The notes under the pieces are model-generated. The model was not told the origin of the DNA and did no database searches. It worked only from the letters and a program-made list of their open reading frames with translations. A stretch of 12,236 nucleotides of DNA from Eubacteriales bacterium (GTDB taxonomy: Bacteria > Bacillota > Clostridia > Christensenellales > CAG-138): NCBI GenBank assembly GCA_028701165.1, contig JAQVRG010000017.1, positions 1 to 12,236 of the forward strand, in the 5' to 3' direction. Position 1 is the first letter of the stretch; the number at the start of each line of letters is the position of its first letter. Shown piece after piece: positions 7,014-12,236 of this stretch. The position numbers and the translations under genes are program-made.

Positions 7014-7505
7014 TTATGTTTTCAGAATATATCTGATTTCGCGCAAATCCTTTCCGCCGATCGTATCGTCCAAATAGTCCCCGGTCGGCGAAAAGCCGAG
7101 CTTCTCATAAAAGGATCTTGCGCGGAGGTTTTCTTCTAAAACCCAAAGAAAGACGTCACGATAGCCCCGTTTCTTCAATTCGTCTATGGCTGCCTTGAGC
7201 AGCGCCGTACCGTAGCCCTTTCGCATGGCGTCCGGCAACAGATAGACCGAAATAATCTCGCCCCATCCGGCGAACTGCGCAAAGCGCGAGGCGCTAAAGC
7301 TGCTCGTTCCTATCATTTTCCCGTCATCGAAGCAAAGCAGCGTATGCCGGTTTGCATCATCCAAGTGTTCCGCCCAGCGCCCCTCCGGGATGGAATCGAG
7401 ATACGCCTGCGGAATGACGCCCGCGTATGCGTATTTCCAGCTTTGCTCATAGATCCTGCTGATTTCCAGCCTGTCGTCCGCAGGCGTGATCCATCTTATC
7501 ACCAT
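7014..7505 (-). CDS. GNAT-family N-acetyltransferase (RimI-like)
   Basis: A 163-residue GNAT acetyltransferase, acceptor unknown. IRWITPADDRLEISRIYEQSWKYAYAG (3-29) is the N-terminal strand and helix pair common in this group. ISVYLLPDAMRKGYGTALL (85-103) is motif A with the R-K-G-Y-G-T CoA loop. LWVLEENLRARSFYEKLGF (120-138) is the beta5-alpha4 region with the conserved N and Tyr133. The ATG at 7505 has TGAGGATC upstream. A longer open frame reaching 7706 runs across the promoter at 7600 and is not coding. Third GNAT gene in the window; it probably leads an operon with the methyltransferase. Confidence 0.88.
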   Translation of the reverse strand: MVIRWITPADDRLEISRIYEQSWKYAYAGVIPQAYLDSIPEGRWAEHLDDANRHTLLCFDDGKMIGTSSFSASRFAQFAGWGEIISVYLLPDAMRKGYGTALLKAAIDELKKRGYRDVFLWVLEENLRARSFYEKLGFSPTGDYLDDTIGGKDLREIRYILKT

Positions 7506-7599
7506 GCTTTGATCCTCACAGCTTTCGCTTTTTTGATCCATCCGGCGCGTAACGCGGATATCCGTCCGCTTTGTACGGTTTATCTCGCTTACCAACCAT

Positions 7600-7608
7600 A
7601 TAATACCA
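7600..7608 (-). promoter_or_regulatory. Extended -10 promoter for the GNAT/methyltransferase unit
   Basis: TGGTATTAT on the minus strand is an extended -10 about 95 bases before the ATG at 7505. The hexamer 17 bases upstream (TTTCTA) is a weak -35. The resulting leader would be about 90 bases and holds no obvious structure. Confidence 0.5.
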
Positions 7609-7678
7609 TAGAAGCCGCGACATAGAAAAACGATATCTTCAGAAGTTTGGAAGTAATGCCGGTCGATCCGCAAACTGC

Positions 7679-7730
7679 TTGCGTGCCCATCGCTATTGCG
7701 TGCCAAACGTTTTCAGCGAGGGCACGCAAT
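7679..7730. repeat. Three-copy TTGCGTGCC motif with a 10-bp inverted repeat
   Basis: TTGCGTGCC occurs at 7679-7687 and 7696-7704 (direct, 17-base period) and in inverted orientation at 7721-7729. Copies two and three form ATTGCGTGCC / GGCACGCAAT, a perfect 10-bp inverted repeat with a 16-base gap. Copies one and three share more: TTGCGTGCCCATCGCT against TTGCGTGCCCTCGCT. The block lies between the divergent -10 elements at 7600 and 7784, so neither transcript should include it. That favours a protein-binding site over an RNA hairpin. Confidence 0.7.
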
Positions 7731-7783
7731 TTCTGAGCGCTTAATGCGCGGTTAATCTTTATAGCGTATCCTTTGGAATCATG

Positions 7784-7789
7784 TATAAT
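7784..7789 (+). promoter_or_regulatory. -10 element of the two-component operon
   Basis: A perfect TATAAT 40 bases before the response regulator ATG. No good -35 is found at 16-18 bases (ATAGCG at 17), which suggests dependence on an activator. The ribosome binding site GGGAG is 8 bases before the ATG at 7830. Confidence 0.6.
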
Positions 7790-7829
7790 AGAGTACATAA
7801 ATGCAAAAAGGAATTGCGGGAGAAAAAGC

Positions 7830-8504
7830 ATGCGGATTTTGGTTGTGGAGGACGAGCCGAGCCTTAACGCGCTGCTTGCAAACAAGCTGCGCAAAGAACG
7901 CTACAGCGTTGACGCCTGCCTTACCGGAACGGACGCGCAGGACTATCTTGCGTGCGCCGAATACGATGTGATCGTGCTTGACGTCATGCTGCCGGGTGTG
8001 AGCGGCTTAGAGATCCTTCGCGCGCTAAGAAGCCGCGGCGATAAAACGCCCGTGCTGCTGCTTACGGCTAAGGACGGCGTGCAGGATCGCGTGGCGGGGC
8101 TGGACTGCGGTGCGGACGATTATCTTGTGAAGCCCTTTTCCTTTGACGAGCTTCTTGCAAGGCTTCGCGTCATCCTTAGAAGAAGCGCCGGCAACGTGGA
8201 CGACGTTTTTACGCTCGCGGATCTCAAGGTGGATTGCAGGGCGCATACCGTGTCGCGCGCGGGCGTGCCGATCGCGCTTAGCAGTAAGGAGTTCTCCATC
8301 TTGGAATACATGATACGCAATCGCGGCGCCGTGCTTTCGCGCGAAAGAATCAGCAACCATATTTGGAATTATGAATATGAGGGCGGCTCCAACGTGGTGG
8401 ATGTGTACATCCGGTACCTGCGCCGCAAGCTCGACGACGGCTTTTCGCCCAAGCTCATCCATACCGTCCGCGGAACGGGCTATGTATTGCGGGAGGAGGG
8501 CTGA
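7830..8504 (+). CDS. OmpR/PhoB-family response regulator
   Basis: A 224-residue DNA-binding response regulator. The receiver domain occupies residues 1-115, with acidic pocket Glu7-Asp8, phospho-acceptor Asp51 (VIVLDVMLPG), Thr79 and Lys101 (VKPFSFDE). A winged-helix trans_reg_C domain fills about 125-222, with LSSKEFSILEYMIRN, VLSRERISNHIW and NVVDVYIRYLRRKLD before HTVRGTGYVL. The ATG at 7830 is supported by GGGAG. It would be phosphorylated by the histidine kinase encoded next, whose ATG comes one base after this stop. Most likely both are translated together. The cytoplasmic target genes may include the PepSY lipoprotein downstream. Confidence 0.95.
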   Translation: MRILVVEDEPSLNALLANKLRKERYSVDACLTGTDAQDYLACAEYDVIVLDVMLPGVSGLEILRALRSRGDKTPVLLLTAKDGVQDRVAGLDCGADDYLVKPFSFDELLARLRVILRRSAGNVDDVFTLADLKVDCRAHTVSRAGVPIALSSKEFSILEYMIRNRGAVLSRERISNHIWNYEYEGGSNVVDVYIRYLRRKLDDGFSPKLIHTVRGTGYVLREEG

Positions 8505-8505
8505 T

Positions 8506-9870
8506 ATGCGCCGCCTGTCCATCAAAATGCGGATCACGCTTTGGTATGCGGCCGTCATGACCGTAACGGTCGCGGCGGCGGTCGCCTTTCTATTTTATGC
8601 AAGCCGAAAGGAGATGCGAAGCTCCACAGCGTATACCCTACAGGATATTCTGCGGGAGGATTTCGCGCAGATCGACTGTGAAGACGGCGCACTTGTGTTT
8701 GACGAGGATTTTGCGGGTGCGCAGGGCGACGTTTCCGTATCGGTTTTCAACGCCGACGGCGGCTTCCTGTATGGAAAGACGCCCAAGGGCTTTGCTATCG
8801 CCACCCCCTTTGCGGATGGAAGGCTGCGGGAGATCGTTTCCTACGGAACGGAGTGGTATGTATTCGACCGCATGGAAGCGTTGGACGGGTACGGTTCGCT
8901 TTGGCTGCCCGCCGTCGTGTCCGCCGACGCGGTCGCAAAAACCTACGGCTCCATGCTCCGCAAGGCGCTTTTGCTCCTACCCGCGCTGGTGCTGCTTTCC
9001 GCGGTGATCGGGTATCTGCTGACGCGGCGCGCTCTGCGGCCTGTGCGGCAGATTACGGCGACCGCCGAACAAATCGGGGAAAGCCGCGACTTGACAAGGC
9101 GGATCGCGCTTGGCGAGGGGCGCGACGAGGTGTATGTGCTATCCAACACCTTTGACCGCATGTTTGATAAACTTGAAGAGGCGTTTGAAAAGGAAAAACA
9201 GTTTACCGCCGACGCCTCGCATGAACTGCGCACGCCAACAGCCGTGATCCTCTCCACCTGCGAATACGCCGCCGCGCACGCGGAAACGCTCTCACAGGCG
9301 CAAAGCGCCATAAGCTCCATACAGACGCAGGCGCAAAAGATGAGCGCGCTCCTTTCACAGCTCCTTATGCTGTCCCGTGCGGATCAGGGGCAGGAGAAGC
9401 TGCAATGGGAGCCGGTGGATATGAGCGAGTTGACGGAGCTGGTGGCTGAGCAGGAACAGGAGGCGGCCGCCGCGCGCGGGATCGTTATCCATACGCAGCT
9501 CGAGCCGCATTTGCTTTTGCTTGGCGACGAAACGCTTCTGATGCGGCTTTTGATCAATCTGCTGGAAAACGCGGTGAAGTACGGACAGGAAAACGGCATC
9601 GTGCATATAGCGCTGACGCAGGACGAGGATAGCGTCATCGGCAGCATCCGGGATAACGGCAGGGGAATCGCGCCGGAGAATTTGGATCGTATATGGGGGC
9701 GCTTCTATCAAGAGGACGCGTCACGGGGCGAAGCCTCGGGGTGCGGGCTGGGGCTTTCCATGGCAAAGTGGATCGTGGAGGCGCACGGCGGCAGCATCAG
9801 GGCGGAAAGCCGGTTGGGCGAGGGGAGCGTTTTTACATTTATTCTTCCAAAAAAGAATCGCATTTCTTAA
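8506..9870 (+). CDS. Sensor histidine kinase, partner of the upstream regulator
   Basis: A 454-residue membrane sensor kinase. TM1 is about residues 10-31 and TM2 about 152-172, enclosing an extracytoplasmic sensor region of about 120 residues. That region has no motif I recognise. A HAMP domain follows (173-225), then HisKA with the phosphorylated His239 in ASHELRTP, then HATPase_c: N box LLINLLENAVKYG (348-360), G1 IRDNGRGIAP (381-390), F box around WGRFYQ (397-402), G2 GCGLGLSMAKWIV (412-424), and GSVFTFILP at the end. The ATG at 8506 follows GGGAGGAGGG, which lies inside the end of the regulator gene. The layout resembles CutS/ArlS-like kinases. The signal is unknown, but the PepSY lipoprotein 81 bases downstream suggests envelope or metal/peptide stress. 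Confidence 0.95.
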   Translation: MRRLSIKMRITLWYAAVMTVTVAAAVAFLFYASRKEMRSSTAYTLQDILREDFAQIDCEDGALVFDEDFAGAQGDVSVSVFNADGGFLYGKTPKGFAIATPFADGRLREIVSYGTEWYVFDRMEALDGYGSLWLPAVVSADAVAKTYGSMLRKALLLLPALVLLSAVIGYLLTRRALRPVRQITATAEQIGESRDLTRRIALGEGRDEVYVLSNTFDRMFDKLEEAFEKEKQFTADASHELRTPTAVILSTCEYAAAHAETLSQAQSAISSIQTQAQKMSALLSQLLMLSRADQGQEKLQWEPVDMSELTELVAEQEQEAAAARGIVIHTQLEPHLLLLGDETLLMRLLINLLENAVKYGQENGIVHIALTQDEDSVIGSIRDNGRGIAPENLDRIWGRFYQEDASRGEASGCGLGLSMAKWIVEAHGGSIRAESRLGEGSVFTFILPKKNRIS

Positions 9871-9951
9871 TATGCCTTTCATTTTCACAAGCTACAATGA
9901 TGGCAGGATCGAAAGAGACTGCCATTCTTTATGGAAAGCGAGGAACCGTTC

Positions 9952-10902
9952 ATGCAAAAAAAGATACACCTATTGGCTGCCGTACTATGCCTTAGCCTAT
10001 TATGCGGCTGTGCGCAGATCATACCGGCGCAGGCCATGCTGCAGCCCAAAACCATGCAGGCGACAAACGCCGCAGACAGCCATGAGATCACATCGGAGGG
10101 CGCAACGGAGACAGCCTTAAAAAGCGCCGGCTTAACGGAAGCGGAGGTGACCCGCGTACGCGTAAAAAAAGACAAGGCGCACGGCGTCGAGGTATACGAG
10201 GTGGAATTCCGCGCGGGCGATACCAAGTATGAATATGAGATCAGCGCCGTAACGGGCGAGGTGCTTGCCGTTGACGTGGATACGCAAAAGGGCGCGCACA
10301 TCATCCCGAACCCGTCAAAAAAAGAGACTGCAAAGGAAAAGGACAACGCGCCGCTGCCGCCTTCCGCCGGCGCGAAGACGCCCGCAAAGGATGAGAAGCC
10401 CCTCCATGCTGCCGCATCTAGCAAAGATGCGCTGCCGGCTTCAGACGCGGGCTATATAGACGAGGCGACAGCCAAGGCCGCGGCGATCGCCCATGCCGGA
10501 CTTCAAGAAGCCGATATCGTCTTTGGCAAAACCGACTTGCGCAAGGGAAACGGCGGGAACGCACACTACAAGCTCAAATTCTTCGCGGGCGACACGGAAT
10601 ACGAATATAAAATCGACGCGAAAACGGGCGCTGTGCTGGAAGCTGAAAAGGAACGCATCGCGGGCAAGCCCGGCACGGCCGTCGCGGAAAACTATGTGGG
10701 CGAGGATGCGGCAATCAAGGCGGCGCTTTCCTATGCGGGATGCGTCCAAAGCGAGGCGGCTGGGCTTAGTGTGGAATTTGATTTTGAAAAGGGTCTTGCC
10801 GAATACGAGGTGGAATGGCATGTAGGGCGTATGGAGTACGCCTGTGACGTTGACGCCGTTACGGGGAAAATACTAAGCTTGGAAAGTGAAATGGATGATT
10901 AA
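9952..10902 (+). CDS. Lipoprotein with three PepSY repeats
   Basis: A 316-residue secreted lipoprotein. The first 20 residues form a type II signal peptide: MQKK, a hydrophobic core, then LLCGC with Cys20 as the lipidated residue (Cys at -2 is unusual). Three PepSY-type repeats follow, at about 45-110, 167-232 and 247-313. Each begins with a helix (EGATETALKSAG, DEATAKAAAIAHAG, GEDAAIKAALSYAG) and ends with a two-strand hairpin. The hairpins end in YEYEISAVTGEVL, YEYKIDAKTGAVL and YACDVDAVTGKIL. A Lys/Pro/Ala-rich linker (about 115-165) separates repeats one and two. The ATG at 9952 has GAGGAA upstream. PepSY domains are linked to peptidase inhibition and envelope regulation, and here the protein sits just after a kinase/regulator pair. 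It may be read from the same transcript; a weak TACAAT at 9893-9898 could also serve it. Confidence 0.9.
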   Translation: MQKKIHLLAAVLCLSLLCGCAQIIPAQAMLQPKTMQATNAADSHEITSEGATETALKSAGLTEAEVTRVRVKKDKAHGVEVYEVEFRAGDTKYEYEISAVTGEVLAVDVDTQKGAHIIPNPSKKETAKEKDNAPLPPSAGAKTPAKDEKPLHAAASSKDALPASDAGYIDEATAKAAAIAHAGLQEADIVFGKTDLRKGNGGNAHYKLKFFAGDTEYEYKIDAKTGAVLEAEKERIAGKPGTAVAENYVGEDAAIKAALSYAGCVQSEAAGLSVEFDFEKGLAEYEVEWHVGRMEYACDVDAVTGKILSLESEMDD

Positions 10903-10934
10903 CCCAAAGAGAGCCCGTTAGCATGTTAGGCGCA

Positions 10935-10990
10935 GGGGGAAGCGGAGCATCCGCGTTGCGCGAATCCAAATCAGCCGCTTCCTTCTTTAA
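10935..10990 (+). terminator. Long-loop terminator candidate after the PepSY gene
   Basis: GGAAGCGG (10938-10945) pairs with CCGCTTCC (10975-10982), extended by three pairs (two G-U) to give about 11 bp, with a 29-base loop, then TTTAATT. It is the best candidate for ending the two-component/PepSY transcript. Confidence 0.5.
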
Positions 10991-10996
10991 TTAGGC

Positions 10997-11014
10997 AGGA
11001 GAATCGCATCTCCT
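10997..11014. repeat. Short inverted repeat in the 10903-11229 gap
   Basis: AGGAGA-ATCGCA-TCTCCT is a perfect 6-bp inverted repeat, 56 bases upstream of the -35/-10 region of the next gene. Together with the terminator before it and the promoter, hairpin and leader after it, it accounts for most of the 327-base gap. I see no gene in that gap. Confidence 0.4.
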
Positions 11015-11069
11015 TATAGGCATGCCGCCGATGTTTCCAGTTAATCAAGTCGTTTGCCTTGCGCTTCTA

Positions 11070-11078
11070 TGGTATACT
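11070..11078 (+). promoter_or_regulatory. Extended -10 promoter for the PPOX-fold gene
   Basis: TGGTATACT is an extended -10, with a weak -35 (TCGTTT, 17 bases upstream). Transcription would start near 11085, leaving a leader of about 145 bases before the ATG at 11230. Confidence 0.6.
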
Positions 11079-11084
11079 GAATTG

Positions 11085-11102
11085 CCGCGTAAAAAAACGC
11101 GG
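11085..11102 (+). repeat. Hairpin at the predicted transcript 5' end
   Basis: CCGCGT-AAAAAA-ACGCGG, a perfect 6-bp stem with an all-A loop, begins at about the predicted transcription start. It may stabilise the 5' end of the mRNA or serve as an operator. Confidence 0.5.
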
Positions 11103-11229
11103 ACGGAAATGCCTTTTCCATACGCTTGCTGCCCGCATTTGTTTACGCGAAATGATCGCCGCTACCCGCTGCGCTTCCGCGTGACGCAGGCGACGGAGTC
11201 GGGCATGAAATCAGGTGGGAGGATCGGTT

Positions 11230-11652
11230 ATGATGAGAGATGTTGAAAAGACGATCGGCAATTTGGCGGATAAGGCTTCCTTGACGCAAATCTGCTATGT
11301 TGACGACGGTGGGTATCCGATTACAAAGGCCATGCTGAAGCCAAGAGAACGAGAAGGGATCAAAACATTTTGGTTTTCCACCAACACCTCCTCCAACAAA
11401 GTAAAGTTTTTTAAGAAGAATCCCAAAGCCAGCATTTACTTTGTGGATAAGCGCTTTTTCCGTGGTGTAAGCCTTGTAGGCACCGTCGAGGTTCTTGAAA
11501 CGGCGGAAGCGAAGGAGCGGCTTTGGCAGCCGGGCGATACAATGTATTATCATAAGGGCGTGACAGATCCGGACTACTGCGTGTTAAGGTTTACCGCAGA
11601 GAAGGGGCGGTTCTACAGCAATTTCAAATCGGAGGATTTCACGGTTGTATAG
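11230..11652 (+). CDS. Pyridoxamine 5'-phosphate oxidase-fold flavoprotein
   Basis: A 140-residue protein of the PPOX split-barrel, FMN-binding family. ASLTQICYVDDGGYPITKAML (16-36) is the first beta hairpin. TFWFSTNTSSNKVKFFKKNPKASIYF (46-71) is the core motif, with the usual S/T-rich FMN-phosphate turn followed by K-V-x-x-F-x-x-N-P. LVGTVEVLE (82-90) and the LWQPG region (98-102) follow. Members include flavin reductases and nitroimidazole reductase-like proteins; the substrate here is unknown. The ATG at 11230 has GGGAGG 7 bases upstream. It is probably transcribed alone from the promoter at 11070-11078. I see no clear terminator after it. Confidence 0.9.
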   Translation: MMRDVEKTIGNLADKASLTQICYVDDGGYPITKAMLKPREREGIKTFWFSTNTSSNKVKFFKKNPKASIYFVDKRFFRGVSLVGTVEVLETAEAKERLWQPGDTMYYHKGVTDPDYCVLRFTAEKGRFYSNFKSEDFTVV

Positions 11653-11754
11653 CCGTCACGCGGAAAAGCTGCCGGAATTGGCGCGCCTAAGAAAAATCGA
11701 ACTCCTAAAGCCTTAGGTTTATACGTAAAAGCTGACAGCAAGGAGCGAAACAAC

Positions 11755-11874
11755 GTGGCGCTCAACACGATTGTTGCGATTCTGATTTTGGGCGCTGTCA
11801 TACTGTCTGTAACTTATCCTATCCGCGCAGCACTTCCTCGGGCATGCGGATATCAAAACAACACTGGCTATTAA
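11755..11874 (+). CDS. Possible small membrane ORF (39 aa), doubtful
   Basis: A GTG at 11755 with AGGAG 9 bases upstream opens a 39-residue frame with one hydrophobic segment (LNTIVAILILGAVILSV). Its last part overlaps the integrase remnant in another frame. It may be the head of a small membrane protein gene joined by deletion to the integrase tail, or chance. I do not recognise it. Confidence 0.25.
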   Translation: MALNTIVAILILGAVILSVTYPIRAALPRACGYQNNTGY

Positions 11875-11998
11875 TTCACACTTATCCAAAACAAGAGAGG
11901 CGCAGAAGTCGGAATCCGTTCGCGCGGCTTTCGACGCGATTTACAAAGTTGCCAAAAAGTTGCCGGAAGAATTGAAAGCCGAATTACTAAAGGAATAG
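11813..11998 (+). pseudogene. Tyrosine recombinase (phage integrase) C-terminal remnant
   Basis: Just after an in-frame stop at 11810-11812, 61 codons are open to a TAG at 11996-11998 and contain no ATG, GTG or TTG near their beginning. Residues 6-24 read QHFLGHADIKTTLAINSHL, the C-terminal signature of tyrosine recombinases (LGH...TT...Y.H). The box-II His is present (His11), but the catalytic Tyr ten residues later is Asn, codon AAT at 11873-11875, one base from TAT. The rest (KTREAQKSESVRAAFDAIYKVAKKLPEEL, split by the tail helix) resembles an integrase C-terminal tail. The upstream part with the catalytic Arg (HxLRH) is absent in all plus frames of the preceding 150 bases. This is a decayed end of an integrated element, not a working enzyme. 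It ends 42 bases from a tRNA fragment. Confidence 0.75.
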
Positions 11999-12007
11999 GG
12001 CAAAACA

Positions 12008-12036
12008 AAAGAAGCTAGATAAAATCTAGCTTCTTT
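12008..12036 (-). terminator. Perfect 13-bp terminator hairpin after the tRNA fragment
   Basis: AAAGAAGCTAGAT and ATCTAGCTTCTTT are perfect inverted arms around a 3-base loop. On the minus strand the stem follows the tRNA CCA end by three bases and is followed by TTTTGTTTTG, the form of a tRNA terminator. The T-run TTCTTTGTTT on the plus side could also stop the integrase strand, so it may be bidirectional. Confidence 0.8.
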
Positions 12037-12236
12037 GTTTGGCGCGCCCTGAGGGATTCGAACCCCCGACCTTCTGGTCCGTAGCTAGGGAATTGCAGTA
12101 ATCCCGCTGCAACGCTCATGCCGAAGTGCTCCTGTACAAACTGCTCAAAGTGCGCAAGCGCGGGGTAATACAGCTCTTTGCCCTCAGAATCAAAGGCGTC
12201 CCCGAACATCCTGTGCACGGTCTCAATGTCGGGGTG
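12015..12236 (-). CDS. C-terminal part of an unrecognised protein running through the tRNA fragment
   Basis: The minus frame is open from the window edge (12236) to a TAG at 12015-12017, so the start lies outside. The first 42 residues (HPDIETVHRMFGDAFDSEGKE, then LYYPALAHFEQFVQEHFGMSV) look like ordinary protein with mixed charge and aromatic residues. The last 25 or so (GPEGRGFESLRARQTKK) are the translation of the tRNA fragment and its terminator, a sequence commonly seen when a frame crosses a tRNA gene. So the true C-terminus was probably replaced by integration. I do not recognise the family. Confidence 0.45.
   Translation of the reverse strand, partial: HPDIETVHRMFGDAFDSEGKELYYPALAHFEQFVQEHFGMSVAAGLLQFPSYGPEGRGFESLRARQTKKLDFI
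12040..12084 (-). pseudogene. 3' half of tRNA-Arg(ACG), likely att scar
   Basis: Read on the minus strand from 12084 to 12040 this is the anticodon loop CTACGGA (anticodon ACG at 12082-12080), the 3' anticodon stem CCAGA and variable bases AGGTC. Then come the T arm (GGGGG-TTCGAAT-CCCTC), the acceptor strand AGGGCGC, discriminator G and encoded CCA. The 5' half is missing: the bases before CTACGGA (CCTAG) cannot pair with CCAGA, and no GCGCCCT acceptor or D arm is found further upstream. A break exactly at the anticodon loop with the 3' end kept is the form of an attachment-site duplicate left by a tyrosine-integrase element. Confidence 0.85.
12093..12112. repeat. 6-bp inverted repeat beside the att break
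   Basis: TTGCAG-TAATCCCG-CTGCAA lies nine bases from the point where tRNA identity ends (12084). It could be part of an integrase arm or core site, or part of the neighbouring reading frame by chance. Confidence 0.3.

Noticed and set aside
11085..11229. FMN or other known riboswitch upstream of the flavin protein
   Set aside because: I looked for the conserved FMN-element segments and saw none.
1..12236. CRISPR array, complete insertion sequence, or toxin-antitoxin/defence operon
   Set aside because: I found no regularly spaced repeats, no transposase frame with terminal inverted repeats and no recognisable defence domains in the coding frames.

Overview
The window looks like the chromosome of a GC-rich Firmicute of the Clostridia type, probably gut-associated. 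This rests on strong purine-rich ribosome binding sites, -35/-10 promoters with frequent extended -10 (TGnTATAcT) elements, several non-ATG starts, a tRNA fragment with encoded CCA, and the gene families present. The genus is an inference and cannot be fixed from the sequence alone.

Layout. Bases 1-1522 hold a minus-strand run: an SSAT-type GNAT acetyltransferase (1522-1040), a second GNAT whose start codon appears lost (984-490), and an alpha/beta hydrolase cut by the window edge (372-1). A divergent promoter region (1523-1752) separates these from plus-strand genes: a SnoaL-like small protein (1753-2163), a DUF362 protein with its own promoter (2275-3684), and a ZIP metal transporter closely followed by a P-loop kinase-like protein (3765-5066). 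Facing them on the minus strand are a GT1 glycosyltransferase (6260-5142) and, upstream, a GNAT plus SAM methyltransferase pair (7505-6428) ending in a clear intrinsic terminator. From 7830 the plus strand carries a response regulator, a histidine kinase and a lipoprotein with three PepSY repeats. This looks like one envelope-sensing unit, closed by a long-loop terminator candidate. A flavin-binding PPOX-fold protein follows at 11230-11652, with its own promoter and a leader of about 145 nt.

The right end (11700-12236) is a mobile-element scar. It holds the last 61 codons of a tyrosine recombinase with its catalytic Tyr replaced by Asn, and a perfect 13-bp terminator hairpin. Next to these is the 3' half of a tRNA-Arg(ACG) gene on the minus strand, broken at the anticodon loop as expected of an att site. 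An incoming reading frame of unknown function runs through the tRNA fragment.

The best leads are the tRNA/integrase scar, the GNAT gene that lacks a start codon although its family-typical N-terminus is present, a three-copy TTGCGTGCC motif between divergent promoters upstream of the two-component system, and a promoter whose spacer is almost entirely a tandem 8-bp repeat. I found no CRISPR array, complete transposon or clearly new defence system.
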